64,000 bases of DNA, from contig CANTFK010000186.1 in the NCBI GenBank assembly GCA_947646735.1, forward strand, positions 62,001 through 126,000, written 5' to 3'. Every line of letters begins with the position of its first letter. The first letter of the stretch is position 1. The position numbers and the translations under genes were made by a program. The stretch comes from Peronospora farinosa. Lineage: Eukaryota > Oomycota > Peronosporomycetes > Peronosporales > Peronosporaceae. The notes below the pieces were generated by a model, which saw only the letters and a list, made by a program, of their open reading frames with translations, searched no databases and was not told where the DNA came from. This document shows positions 20,408 through 30,685 of this stretch, one piece after another.

Positions 20408-21182
20408 TCAGGTAATAGTAGAAAACTTGCAAATTGGACAAGACGCTTTCTCCTTGAGCCAGGGATCGATACATTCTAGATGGAAGCGGTGGAAGCACGG
20501 CATTATCCGCACGCGGTCGTCTACCTGAAAAGCCCGCAGACAAACGATGCAGTTTGCATTTTCGGATGTCTGTAGCATGCCTTTTCTGCAATAACATAAC
20601 CAGAAAAAGAACCACCATTAGTTGTGTTCTTGTAGATCTTCTTCTTCACTACAGAGCTTGCCAACAAAAAGGCGAAAGAAAAGGAAACGACGTACGTCAC
20701 CGTGACAGTAGGCAACTGCTGAATCTGCTGCGGTGTTGCACCCTCGTTTCGGCGTCCATATCGTCTCATGAGGCGCTCGTCATCGTTGCCAACAAAGTCA
20801 CGATTGCTCATGAGCAGCTGGAGCATATCGCCATCCAGCTGCTCGTAGAGTGCACGACTGATTGTCACAACTCTAGAATGTGCTTCTCTGTGTCTATGCT
20901 GCTGGTCCTGCGTCCAGCCACGCTTGGTATTAAGTATAACAAGCTCTACTAGAGAAATAATACCATATATGACGAACGGTAGACTAACTGTAAAATAGAG
21001 AGAGAGAAGAAGAGTTTAGAGTTGAAGGATAAAGATAAGGGTTACAAACTAAAATATTAATTTATAGAGTTAAAAAACGTACACGATACAGCAAGCAGGA
21101 CAAAGGTCTGTGGAAAGGACACGGCAATAAAGGCAACGAGGACGCTCAACCCACTTGTAATCAGAAGTATTAGCGATGCCAT
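20408..21182 (-). CDS. Membrane-anchored RING-H2 E3 ubiquitin ligase, three exons
   Basis: Exons 21182-21083, 20987-20696 and 20585-20408 join in phase through GTACGT...ACAG and GTACGT...GCAG introns to give 189 residues. The N-terminus has two hydrophobic segments (about 4-22 and 26-52; LPFVIYGIISLVELVIL), so it is membrane-anchored. The C-terminus is a complete RING-H2: Cys143, Cys146, Cys161, His163, His166, Cys169, Cys180, Cys183 (ENANCIVCLRAF, MPCFHRFHLECIDPWLKEKA, CPICK). A polar linker with DDERLMRRYGRRNEGATPQQ separates them. Expected role is ubiquitin transfer at a membrane; substrates unknown. Without the splices the finger is hidden because the exons use different frames. Confidence 0.85.
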
Positions 21183-21478
21183 GTTTTTTTTTAAACGAAA
21201 GCCGATAAGAGGTTGTCTGAAGCAAGGAAGGTTGCACGAATGAGATCGATGTCGCGTGTTTCACTATGCTCCCATTGGTGGAAATCCCACCAATGTCTTC
21301 CTAACCGCAATTAATCGTTTTCTTCTAATCGCAGTCTTGTTTCGCAACGCCTTTTTGGCTTGTTTTTGCACCCAGACTTTCAGTTCAAACACATACGACA
21401 GATAAAGGGAAGAAAGAAAAAAAAACCGTCATCTGACAATTGTATCGCATTTTTTCTTTATCTGCCGACGTTTTTACC
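21183..21478. promoter_or_regulatory. Divergent promoter (RING-H2 / Ras) with palindromic CCAAT pair
   Basis: Spacer of 296 bases between two opposite start codons. At 21273-21295 CATTGGTGG and CCACCAATG form a perfect 9-bp inverted repeat around a 5-base centre, so that each arm carries one CCAAT box, facing the two genes. A Y-rich stretch follows before the Ras ATG. Confidence 0.5.
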
Positions 21479-22480
21479 ATGTGTGACAACAAGGAATACA
21501 AGTTGGTACGAGATCTAATTCATCTCATTGATTGTTTCGTTTGTCGAGCAGCGAGAAGATGACGTTCTCTTTGTCTCGCGTCTCTTTTTTCTGTTGTTAA
21601 ATTATATAAAATGGATGATGAATTATTATTAATTTATTGTGACACTTTTTTTTCTTTTGGTCTTTTGTAATCATTAGGTCGTACTTGGTTGTGGTGGTGT
21701 TGGGAAATCCGCACTTACTATTCGCCTTGTGACCGACAATTTTCTTGAAGATTATGATCCAACTATTGGTAAATAAAAAATGACATGCTGTTCAAATAGT
21801 TAGTTGCTTTGGATTACTTATTAGTTTTTTTTTATTTTTATTTGCCATCTAGAGGACAGTTATCGGAAACAAGCAACAATTGACAATATTCCTGCATTGC
21901 TCGACATTCTTGATACAGCTGGCCAGGAAGAATATACGTCCATGCAGGATCAGGTACATTTATTTGCTGCTACAAAATGCTGCTTTCTTTCTTGGATACA
22001 AGATACTGATCAAGTTTTGGGTTTGCTGTTATTCTGCAGTGGATGCGTGAGGGCAAAGGATTTCTATTGGTCTACAGTGTCACCAGTCGAAGCTCATTTG
22101 ATGACATTGCTGCCTTTAAGGATAAAATCTTACGAGCGAAGGATGTGGACAATGTACCCATTGTACTGGTTGGTAACAAGTGTGACTTGGAATGTCAACG
22201 ACAAGTGGCAGATGAAGAGGGCCAAGAGCGTGCAGGGAAATGGGGCTGTGCGTTTATGGAGACGAGTGCCAAGGAGAGAGTACGTTGCTGCTCTGTGTGT
22301 TGACAATCTGGAGTGAGAGCTAATGGCGTTATTTTTTTTGACTTACAGATATTGAATGAAGAATGCTTTTACCAGGTGGTGCGTGAGATCAGGAAAGCTG
22401 AGCGTCCTGCACCCGTGGAAGAGCCGCAACCGACCCAGAAGCCACCGAAAAAGTCTGGGTTCAGGTGCACCATTCTATAG
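21479..22480 (+). CDS. Ras family small GTPase, five exons
   Basis: Exons 21479-21505, 21678-21768, 21853-21953, 22040-22279, 22349-22480, all GT-AG and in phase, giving 196 residues. G-motifs: P-loop [10 protein letters not shown], switch [30 protein letters not shown] and ETSAKER. A Pro/Lys-rich hypervariable tail ends in a CAAX box, CTIL, whose final Leu favours geranylgeranylation. The effector loop equals that of canonical Ras/Rap. It is a membrane-bound signalling switch. The gene is convergent with the receiver-kinase gene. First exon codes only 9 residues. Confidence 0.93.
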
Positions 22481-23075
22481 AAAAGTACAAGACGCGCCAC
22501 GTTGCGTCGAGTCTACAAAGCGCAGTGCTTTGATAGCCTCGTCACAATGTTTTGCTGCTTTCATAACATCAGTCAGTTTAGCCCATTTCCAAATCCAATT
22601 AACCACTCATCATTGCTCACTCCTTTTTAGCAATCGCTACTTGTGAACGTTCCTGCGTTGTTGGCGTGTTTATTCGTTTTGCGTGTGTTAACACTATAGC
22701 GGAGTCAGCTCATCGATAAAAGAACACCGATCAGCAGTGTACCCCATAGATGCACAAGTACTGTAAAAGCTCGTAACAAACAAAATGGCGCTTGTTCATA
22801 TCCAAACATGCATACTTGCAGCTTCTGTGCCTCTCTATCCCTCTTACTCATCTACAGTGGGAGCTGTCTTGGAGAAGACATCACAATAGCGGGTGGGCTG
22901 AAGCAGCTTACTGGACTGCGGCCTAGAAAGTTGTTTCACACAAGAGTTTTATGGACTGAAGATAAGCGCTGGTTTCTTCACGTGTAGTAAAACGAAGCGA
23001 GAAGGCTCACAATCTCACGCACTTGGAACGGACGTTGCAGCTTCCACCGAGACATCACTCATTTCCACGCTCCTA
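22481..23075. other. Convergent spacer
   Basis: Nearly 600 bases between the 3' ends of the Ras and kinase genes. No open frame of note and no repeat recognised. Confidence 0.5.
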
Positions 23076-25772
23076 TCACGATGAAATGCCCGTCTGATAC
23101 CTCACCCGGTAGTTCACTAGGTTAGCCGGCGCGTTAGCCATATATTGTTCCAGCCACAACACCATTTCAGCTTCCGAGGACCCAAAATCATCACGGAAGA
23201 TACGAAGCACACGCGGTAGCACAATCTCCCCAGCACGCTCGTTTATCTCTACCAATCGCTCACAAAACCTTTCCGCCTGCTCTTCCAGGACTGTGTCTGT
23301 TCGTCCAGGCTTTAAGATCGGCACGTCTTCGGCGCTTGGGAGAGGTTCCGCGCAGTCAATCAGCACCAATAGTGAGCGAGGATCACGAATGTGTAGTCGG
23401 AACTGCAATTTCGGGTCCTGAGCCTGCAACTGGCGCTCCCAATAGTTTGATGGCGGCTTGCGATTGCACCGCAAAATGCCATGCTTGATGTCACCTAGCG
23501 TGAATTCGAAACCGCCAAATGTGTAGGCTACATCCCTCTCAAAAGCCTTGTACTGGCCAATGTTCTGTGGCACACCAAACTCGATGAGACCGTGAAGTAC
23601 CATAGCGTTGTAAATGTTAATGAAGAACGGCTGACGTTCGTGCTTGGGAAGACTACCGACGTCCACCTTTTGCAACTTCGAGGCTAGCTTCAAGAACCGA
23701 CGATACTTTTGACAAAGAGGGGCGTCAAAGTATACGGTCGCACTACTTCCCGTCACGGACACATGGTTTGGAAGGCTATACCCGGTGGCAATTCCGCGCG
23801 GGAAAGACTTGAGTGCATGAAGTTCTGCTATTGCTTCACGAACACGAAGACAGACTTCCATGGCACCTTGCTGAACATCTTCAACACAAACATACTTCAT
23901 GTTCAATGGAACGAACAGCTCGTCGACTTGGAAACGCAAATATGTGCCCTGAGCAGTTAAGTCCGGATGCGACATATCTTCCGCAAAAACGATGTTCAAG
24001 ACACGATTCTTCAAATACTCGGACAGAATAGCAGCGGCCTCCTTATCTGTCTTTTCAAAATTTGTCTTCAAAACACGTACTAGCTCACTCGCAGCAATAC
24101 ACGCCGTGTAGGTAGTGAAAAGTCCGACACGAACATCGCCAATAGTGACTTGTGCACGCAGCTTGTCAGCAAAAGTATCCTCTACATATCCTGGAGAGTC
24201 CGCCGAATTCTTTGCTAAGTCACTGTTTCGCGGTGGGCGGCCAGAAGTAGGCACCGATTCGGCAGCAAGTCCAATAGCGACAGAGGCGATCGCGGAACTG
24301 CGCAAATTGCCATTGTTGAATCCGGCATTGTTCGATCCATCACTACGAGCCGAAATAGGAGAAGGCGACTCTAGAAGTGAGTCTTGAACCCCGTTACTTG
24401 GCATTTCGCCGCCACTGTTGTAGTTGCGACGACGCAGACTTGGCGACGCAGGCGAAAGTGGCGGATTGTCTACACCCGTGCTATACAGAGAAGGCTGGTG
24501 CAACTTGGCCTCGAGCTCCAACGCCTCTTGGAACTCCGATACATGCTCGGACAAGAAAGTCTGAATGGGCGCTTGCACAAATGGGAAGCGACAGATATCT
24601 TCAATTGACGGACGCTTTGACGCATCCTGCTGCAGCATCAGCTGCACGAGGAGACGCAACTCACGCGAGAACGAAGGCAAAATTGGCGGAAACTCGCCTT
24701 TGCAAATTTTAGTAAAGATTTCCGGAAGCGTAGAAGCCTCAAATGGGCGTCGCAGCATGATCATTTCGTACAAAATGCATCCAAGTGACCAAATGTCTGA
24801 CTTTTTGCCGTACGGCTCGCCTCGGCATATTTCAGGTGACATGCTTTCGGGCGTACCACACGCCGTGTTCGCTGTATCATCTCCGGCCAAGGCCTTGGAA
24901 ATACCAAAGTCACCAAGTTTCACCACATTCTTGTGCGTAAGAAAGACGTTCTGCGCCTTCAGGTCACGGTGAAGCACATTCTTACCGTGAATATAAGCCA
25001 CCGCCAGCACAAGCTGGGCAAACCAGCTCATAATAACAGGCTCTGGGAAGGGTCCCATCTTTTCACGCGAGCGCAACTTTACAAGTTGACGTAAATTGCC
25101 ACCATCCGAGTACTCCATGACGATATTGAGCTCGTCATCAGCTAAAAAGTGGTCGTAAAACCGCACAATGTTCACATGATAGAGCGACTTGAGTAAAATC
25201 ACTTCATTATCCGCTTGTTTGCGGCCATTCTCTGAAATCTGTGAGATCCGTACGCGCTTGACAGCGACCACAGCTCGGTCCAAATTACGTCGTGCCAAGA
25301 CGACAGTACCGTGTGTGCCTTTTCCAATCGTACGAATGACTTCAATATCTTGCCACATGCTTTTATTCGACGTACGTTCAAGACGACGACTGAGCCACAC
25401 GTGACGTACAAGTGTCTTGGCTGTATTTACTTGAATCGGCTTAATAAGGTAATCCTTGGCTCCTTTACTTAAACAGGATGTAACAACGTCCATTTCTTCA
25501 TTACTAGATGTCATAACGATAGGAATATGACCAAGTATAGCACTAAGCTTTTGAATTCCATCCAGGAGCTCAATACCCGTCATGACAGGCAGCATCACAT
25601 CACACAAGACCAAGTCAAATTTAGCATGATTGGTCACTAATAGATCCAGTGCCTGTTGTCCGTCTTCTACTGCAAAAACTGTATAACGACAGGATTTCAG
25701 TATATCAATAGTGGCCATGCGGGTAAACTCGTCGTCTTCTACAACCAATACCGTCACTTCGGACGGGTCCAT
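23076..25772 (-). CDS. Receiver domain - NEK-like kinase - DEP - DUF547 fusion protein
   Basis: 898 residues, single exon, ATG start. (1) A two-component receiver domain at 5-125 with acidic Glu12/Asp13/Asp14, phospho-acceptor Asp58 (LVLCDVMLPVMTG), Thr88 and Lys111 (KP). (2) A NEK-like Ser/Thr kinase at about 144-405 with GKGTHGTV, Lys172 (VAVKR), HRDLKAQN (Asp270), DFG (Asp288) and CGTPESMSPE. (3) A Ser/Asn/Pro-rich linker. (4) A DEP domain at about 570-650. (5) A DUF547 domain at about 705-850 (HERQPFFINIYNAMVLHGLI, LGDIKHGILRCN). All key catalytic residues are present. It could couple a His-Asp phosphorelay to a eukaryotic kinase that is membrane-targeted by DEP. Function is inference; the domain order is read directly. 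Confidence 0.88.
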   Translation of the reverse strand: MDPSEVTVLVVEDDEFTRMATIDILKSCRYTVFAVEDGQQALDLLVTNHAKFDLVLCDVMLPVMTGIELLDGIQKLSAILGHIPIVMTSSNEEMDVVTSCLSKGAKDYLIKPIQVNTAKTLVRHVWLSRRLERTSNKSMWQDIEVIRTIGKGTHGTVVLARRNLDRAVVAVKRVRISQISENGRKQADNEVILLKSLYHVNIVRFYDHFLADDELNIVMEYSDGGNLRQLVKLRSREKMGPFPEPVIMSWFAQLVLAVAYIHGKNVLHRDLKAQNVFLTHKNVVKLGDFGISKALAGDDTANTACGTPESMSPEICRGEPYGKKSDIWSLGCILYEMIMLRRPFEASTLPEIFTKICKGEFPPILPSFSRELRLLVQLMLQQDASKRPSIEDICRFPFVQAPIQTFLSEHVSEFQEALELEAKLHQPSLYSTGVDNPPLSPASPSLRRRNYNSGGEMPSNGVQDSLLESPSPISARSDGSNNAGFNNGNLRSSAIASVAIGLAAESVPTSGRPPRNSDLAKNSADSPGYVEDTFADKLRAQVTIGDVRVGLFTTYTACIAASELVRVLKTNFEKTDKEAAAILSEYLKNRVLNIVFAEDMSHPDLTAQGTYLRFQVDELFVPLNMKYVCVEDVQQGAMEVCLRVREAIAELHALKSFPRGIATGYSLPNHVSVTGSSATVYFDAPLCQKYRRFLKLASKLQKVDVGSLPKHERQPFFINIYNAMVLHGLIEFGVPQNIGQYKAFERDVAYTFGGFEFTLGDIKHGILRCNRKPPSNYWERQLQAQDPKLQFRLHIRDPRSLLVLIDCAEPLPSAEDVPILKPGRTDTVLEEQAERFCERLVEINERAGEIVLPRVLRIFRDDFGSSEAEMVLWLEQYMANAPANLVNYRVRYQTGISS

Positions 25773-26165
25773 CGTGATATATTTGATGTGAAAGTATAGG
25801 AAAGAGGGGAGGGGAAGGGGTGCTAGGAATAAGGGGAAACGAAAATGTTCTCTGTTGACGCGTTAGGATGGAAAGGAAGGAAGGAGAGGAATGAACACGT
25901 ACGTACTGGACGTCGTCCTGTATGAAGATTTGGAGAAGCGATGGGGAATGTACTATAGGGAATTGTTTGGTATTATGTTGTAATCCAGAATATTTAATAT
26001 TTTACAAGAGTACTATTATATACAGTATGAAAGGCTCGAATGTATTTCAATAAAATAGTATTATTGAGATGGGCAATTCAACAATTGTTGGAAAAAAACC
26101 GAGTCATACCGGTACACTTTCCTATTACCCATCGCTCGTCTATTAGAAATCCTCCTCCTCATTTC
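25773..26165. promoter_or_regulatory. Divergent spacer (kinase fusion / helical-repeat protein)
   Basis: About 390 bases between opposite starts, with an A/G-rich half next to the kinase gene (aggggaggggaaggggtgc) and an AT-rich half next to the other gene. No defined element assigned. Confidence 0.35.
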
Positions 26166-28547
26166 ATGATGCAGTCGGCGTCTGTCAATTGGCGTGGCGT
26201 CTCTCCAATACCTCGTGCTTTCTCTACTGGTAAAACACGCTCATCATCGACTCCATCACGTTCTAGAGTCAAATCGCAACGTCATATAAAAAAGCCGTCA
26301 CTTTCTGCTTTCCAACGTGGTGTCTTAAAAGCTCGTGCGTTGGTTGATAGTGCGACGACCCCTGAGGAACTGGAAACGAGGTTACAAACGCTTTTAAGAG
26401 GTTCAAAGTATTCCGATGCTGCGTTCCTTATTGTTGCTAGTTCGTACTTAAGTGAACGCTTTCAAACACCCGATGTAGCACGTCTTATGCTCGAACAAGC
26501 CAAGAGTCCACAGGCATTAGAAAAAGTAGCACAATTCGTGCGAGATTTACAACTGCAATCGAACAATGAGCTTGTGACGCTGCTTATTAATGAAATGGTG
26601 CGTGCACTACAATTTAATGCCGCTGTTAGACTTGCACAGGAGATGGTGCCGGGATTCGAACAGCTTTCAGCATCTGTTGCGACTGTAAAGCGGCCGTGCT
26701 GGACCCCATTGGCTTTAATTCAAGCCATGGTTCGTGCAAGAAAGTTTCGAGCAGCACTCAAGTATTCCAAGCAATTTGGACTACTGGAGACGTTCCCGGC
26801 TCCACAATTAGTGGTCGGGATGCTGGAGACAAGATGCTGGGAAGAAGCTATCTCGAGTATCATGGAGATGCAGCTGTTCAAAGAGTTCCCGTTGGAGGCA
26901 CTTGCAGTAGAAATGATGAAGCAGCGGCAATGGTCTCAGGCTGCTAAGTGCATGAACAAGATGTCGGACAGAGATGATGCGAGAATAAAGTTTTACGAAG
27001 CACTTGTGTGCGAGGCTGCTCATGTGGGAGACTTTGTGACTTCATTGCGATATTTACGTGAATTCAAGCTACATCAAGGCACGGGAGTGGCAACGGTGAA
27101 TTTGTTGCGGTATCTGGTGGATGCAATGCTCGCACACGGCGAATTTTACAAGGCAATCAAATACGCAATCAAGTTCAAGCTAGCAAAGAACCCGCTGGAC
27201 GATGCCATTGCAGCTGCTGAAGCTGCGCTTGCTGCTGTGAATGGCGAAGAGGTGCCACACCTGAGCGATGATCACACAGAGTATTTGCCGCAATACAACG
27301 TCGAAATCCTAATTCGCAAAGCCATCGCCGGTGGACAGTTCCACGTGGCTACAACATACATTAAGAGACTGCGTCTTCGCGAGAAGTTTGCTGAAGAGCT
27401 TGTGGCGATTGAAAAAGCGCAGCAGACTCGGCTGCTGGAGTTCCGTCAATACGCACAGTTGCGACTTGCACAATTTCAAGACGCTGCGCTTCAGCAGAGT
27501 CTCCGTGCTTTGCTAGGTGATCAAGCAGACGATGAACTGGTTGAACTCGAACTAGTAGAAGAGGAGATTGTCCTGTCAGTGGAAGAGGAGATTTTTCCGT
27601 GCGGCAAGAAGACTCGGCAAGTCAAGGAGGAGGAGGAAGAAGAGGAGAGCGAACTTAGCATAAAGGAGAGATGTCAGGCATTCGTTTCTGAGAGCAATAA
27701 AACTGATGAAACGCAGCAGCGCGAGTCCAATGCACCTGTCGAGACGTCAGATGAATCACGTTTTGGCTTTGCTCGGGCGCCGCCACAACCACCGCTCCCA
27801 AGTGACCCTGTTTCTGAGGCTGGAGTTTCTGGTGTCGAAGGCGACAACCTATCTCGCATTAAACCGTTATCACATGTCAAAGGTGCACCTCCGGGTTTGT
27901 TCAGCTCGTCAGAGCCCGAATCTGTTCAAGATCAAAAGCAAGACGACACCGGTGGCTTTAACTTCGCGAATTTTGCGAAATCTTTTCACGGAAGCGACCC
28001 ACCGCCACCGCCTAATCCCGCCTCATCGTCACTACCTCTTCAGCAATCACCCCCGCAGCAGCCGCCGCAGCAGCAACCTCATCTGAGTCAGCAACAGCAA
28101 GTTCAAGCAATGTTTGGCCAACTTGTGCCAAACGGTCAGTTTGCGAGTGGGCCACCGGGATACCCCATGCCGCCGATGATGCCGCAGCAGAGTTCTATAT
28201 ATTTCCCGGGAGGAAATATGCCACCTAGTGCTATGCAGCCACGTGGTTATCTGCAGCCCCCGCCTCCTCCTCCGCTCCCTTCGAACAATGGAGGAGGCGC
28301 TTTCGATGTTGCTGCCCTTGCAATGCAGTTCCACAACGGCGGCGGTAGCAACGATTCGTCTGGCTTTAGCGGATTTGGCGGTCCGCGCCCACCCATGGGA
28401 TATCTAAGTGCCCCATTGAATGGCCAACAACAGCAACAGCTTTTTCGAGGAATGCCGCCACCGCCTTTCAGTGCCCCTCCGCCGCAATCTGCTTTCAAGC
28501 CAAGCATGTCATACACCTCGATCACTACGACTCGCCAGAAGAAATAG
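26166..28547 (+). CDS. Alpha-helical repeat protein with Pro/Gln-rich C-terminal tail
   Basis: The frame opens with ATG at 26040, but residues 1-42 are encoded by very AT-rich DNA; the ATG ATG at 26166 (MMQSASVNWRG) is the better start, giving 793 residues. About 60-470 is a series of helical hairpins with a repeated LI..MV.A.KFRAALKYSKQFGL-like pattern (also WSQAAKCMNKM, FYKAIKYAIKFKL), reminiscent of the N-terminal solenoid of Mut-7/EXD3-type proteins, but no exonuclease domain follows. Next come an acidic block (VEEEI, EEEEEEESEL) and a 250-residue tail rich in Pro, Gln, Gly and Ser. Basic Ser/Arg-rich N-terminus. The tail looks prion-like/RNA-granule type. Function not known. Confidence 0.75.
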   Translation: MMQSASVNWRGVSPIPRAFSTGKTRSSSTPSRSRVKSQRHIKKPSLSAFQRGVLKARALVDSATTPEELETRLQTLLRGSKYSDAAFLIVASSYLSERFQTPDVARLMLEQAKSPQALEKVAQFVRDLQLQSNNELVTLLINEMVRALQFNAAVRLAQEMVPGFEQLSASVATVKRPCWTPLALIQAMVRARKFRAALKYSKQFGLLETFPAPQLVVGMLETRCWEEAISSIMEMQLFKEFPLEALAVEMMKQRQWSQAAKCMNKMSDRDDARIKFYEALVCEAAHVGDFVTSLRYLREFKLHQGTGVATVNLLRYLVDAMLAHGEFYKAIKYAIKFKLAKNPLDDAIAAAEAALAAVNGEEVPHLSDDHTEYLPQYNVEILIRKAIAGGQFHVATTYIKRLRLREKFAEELVAIEKAQQTRLLEFRQYAQLRLAQFQDAALQQSLRALLGDQADDELVELELVEEEIVLSVEEEIFPCGKKTRQVKEEEEEEESELSIKERCQAFVSESNKTDETQQRESNAPVETSDESRFGFARAPPQPPLPSDPVSEAGVSGVEGDNLSRIKPLSHVKGAPPGLFSSSEPESVQDQKQDDTGGFNFANFAKSFHGSDPPPPPNPASSSLPLQQSPPQQPPQQQPHLSQQQQVQAMFGQLVPNGQFASGPPGYPMPPMMPQQSSIYFPGGNMPPSAMQPRGYLQPPPPPPLPSNNGGGAFDVAALAMQFHNGGGSNDSSGFSGFGGPRPPMGYLSAPLNGQQQQQLFRGMPPPPFSAPPPQSAFKPSMSYTSITTTRQKK

Positions 28548-28703
28548 CCTCGTGTGGTTCTTTCCTTCGCATCCAGCCCCAGCTCCGTATAGTAGTAGCT
28601 CAATCTATATTTGTGCATGTGCACTGTGGATGTTGCATTTTCCTTTTTCTAGTTTTTAATCCGCCTCAATCAAACAAGAGTACTCCCTGCTTGCAATCGA
28701 CAG

Positions 28704-30685
28704 CTACCCTGATGCATTCTTTTTCTTGGCCTTGAGTTTGTCGTCAATGTCCTCCCAACTTTTCCCTCGAATGCTGAGCAGACGAGTAGCACGCTCCGTC
28801 AAGTTACCACTGTTGAACGACAAGCAAAACATCTGTAAGTTAGCTTAAAAAAGTATCATCGCTGTTTAGTGGTCAGGACGTACCCGCATTTCAAGTCACG
28901 ACGACTCAGTTCCTGCTTCAGCCGCTCTAAACCCAGTAACTCGAGCGACTCAACAGTCTCGTACTTCATCAGATCGATACGAGGTGCAGTGAAACTTTTC
29001 TTCTTCTCCGATTCCTTTGGCGTGCTGGTCTTCACTTTCGTTGCAGGAATCTCCTTACTCTGTTTCGTGGTAACCAAAGCTGACGTACCAGAATATTCAT
29101 TGTTGTTTGATGAAGCTCTACATGGAGATGTCGCAGCGATATCTCTTACAATCGTCGCGACGGCGGCCGATTCATCGGCAGCTTCATCATTCAAAGCGTC
29201 AATAACTGACTCAAATCCAAGGGGCTTGTACAAGAACGGTTGGGAGCCAATGTTTACTAGCAAAATCTCCGTCTGCTCAACACTGATAGCCGGGAAGAAG
29301 CCCTCATCGCTCGGCGTGTGCTTGACATTACGAAATGCTACACCAAGATGAACGCCATTCTGAGTAAACGAAACCGTGCCCTCATCCAGATCAAGCAAGC
29401 AGCCGATCACATCGCCCTTGCTCCATGAATCATCTGTCGCATACTCCTCGTCCTTGCTACTGTTCCACTTGAGCCGTCGAGCACCATCGTAAGCCCATGA
29501 CCGCTCATGGTCACCCACGCCATCTCCCGTTTCCGAGTTCGCTTCAAAGGTGGAATCAGCCCAGCCAATCTGCACGACACCAGCCGTGACAAGGCGAACC
29601 TCATAGTACCATTTTCCCTTGGCCAGTGCGCAGCAGTGTCGCGCCGATGCCGTTCCAAAATTGCCTCGACCACGAAGTTCACACAATCCATGCTTGAATA
29701 TGGTTCCAACACTAGCAGTCGCATCTTCCTCATTGCTATCACCCACAAACTTCAGCCACATTTCAACCACGGGCGGTGGGTGTTGTGCCGAACGCACACT
29801 AATGTATGTGGTTGCATCGGGTGGCAACGCACGTTCATCCTGCAGCTGTTGAATCTCGTCCTTTATCTTGATTTTTCGACGTCCGAGTCCACTTCTTATT
29901 GCATCCAACACATCCTCGGGCATTTCCTGTTCAAAGTCGACATAATCCTGCAATTCCTGCTGCTTCATTCTCTGTGCTTCGTTCCTTTTCGCTCGTTTAA
30001 AATCCATCAGTCCTTCTCCACGTAACTCTGCTTCTCCATGAGCAAAGTCACAATTTCTTCCACGTGGACATCCCCACCATCGTGGCGCATCTACTGGAAC
30101 AACAACATCGTCTCCTTCTCTAGCTTTGACCCAGTTTTTACACAAAATTGTATTGCGTCGTCTCTTCATGTATGACTTTTTCACTCCTTCTGCCCATGAA
30201 GGTGTAGCCAAGTACCAGCCTGGAATCCCACTCGGTGTCTCTTCATCCAGTGCTTGTCTGTCTTCCATCCCACCATTTTTTTTCCATTGCAAACGCGTCT
30301 CTCCATCCTCTCGCCACTTGTGCATTGCCACTTCTTGGTTCACATGACGTAAACGACGTCCATGAAGATCTCGACACGCTCCAAAGTCCGTCGTTGCTTT
30401 CGTACCTGATGCTTTTCCCATACTACGTAGCATGGCTCCAAAACCACCTTTACCGCCACGTAAACCACCTCGTAATCGAGCACGAATGATGGTTGGAAAG
30501 GCCGGCACATGACTCGATACGTCGAGTTTACAATCGTTTACGTATAAATCTACGAGACAAGAGGGTACCTTTTCATATTGTTCAATCAAAGATGTTAGAG
30601 AAGCGATAGATACGATATCGGATGGCAAGGAAATGCATAAAGTGCGGTTCAAGTGCACGAGAAACTGCAGCTCATTCGTCATCAT
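28704..30685 (-). CDS. Sde2-type protein: ubiquitin-like fold, CCCH finger, SPRY and SAP-like end
   Basis: Exons 30685-28884 and 28809-28704 (GTACGT donor, CAACAG acceptor, phase 2), 635 residues. N-terminal Ubl (1-75) ends in the processing site [20 protein letters not shown]; cleavage is expected after Gly78, exposing Lys79. Next is the Sde2 signature [20 protein letters not shown], then a CCCH-type zinc finger (Cys182, Cys206, Cys212, His216: [12 protein letters not shown]), a SPRY domain at about 335-500 ([20 protein letters not shown]) and a SAP-like end that is completed only by the second exon ([20 protein letters not shown]). Sde2 is a splicing and genome-stability factor activated by Ubl cleavage. 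The inserted CCCH and SPRY modules are not part of the yeast/human protein that I know. Confidence 0.85.

Noticed and set aside
24115..24972. Several long ORFs opposite the kinase fusion gene
   Set aside because: Shadows of a strongly conserved coding sequence; no start context or homology.
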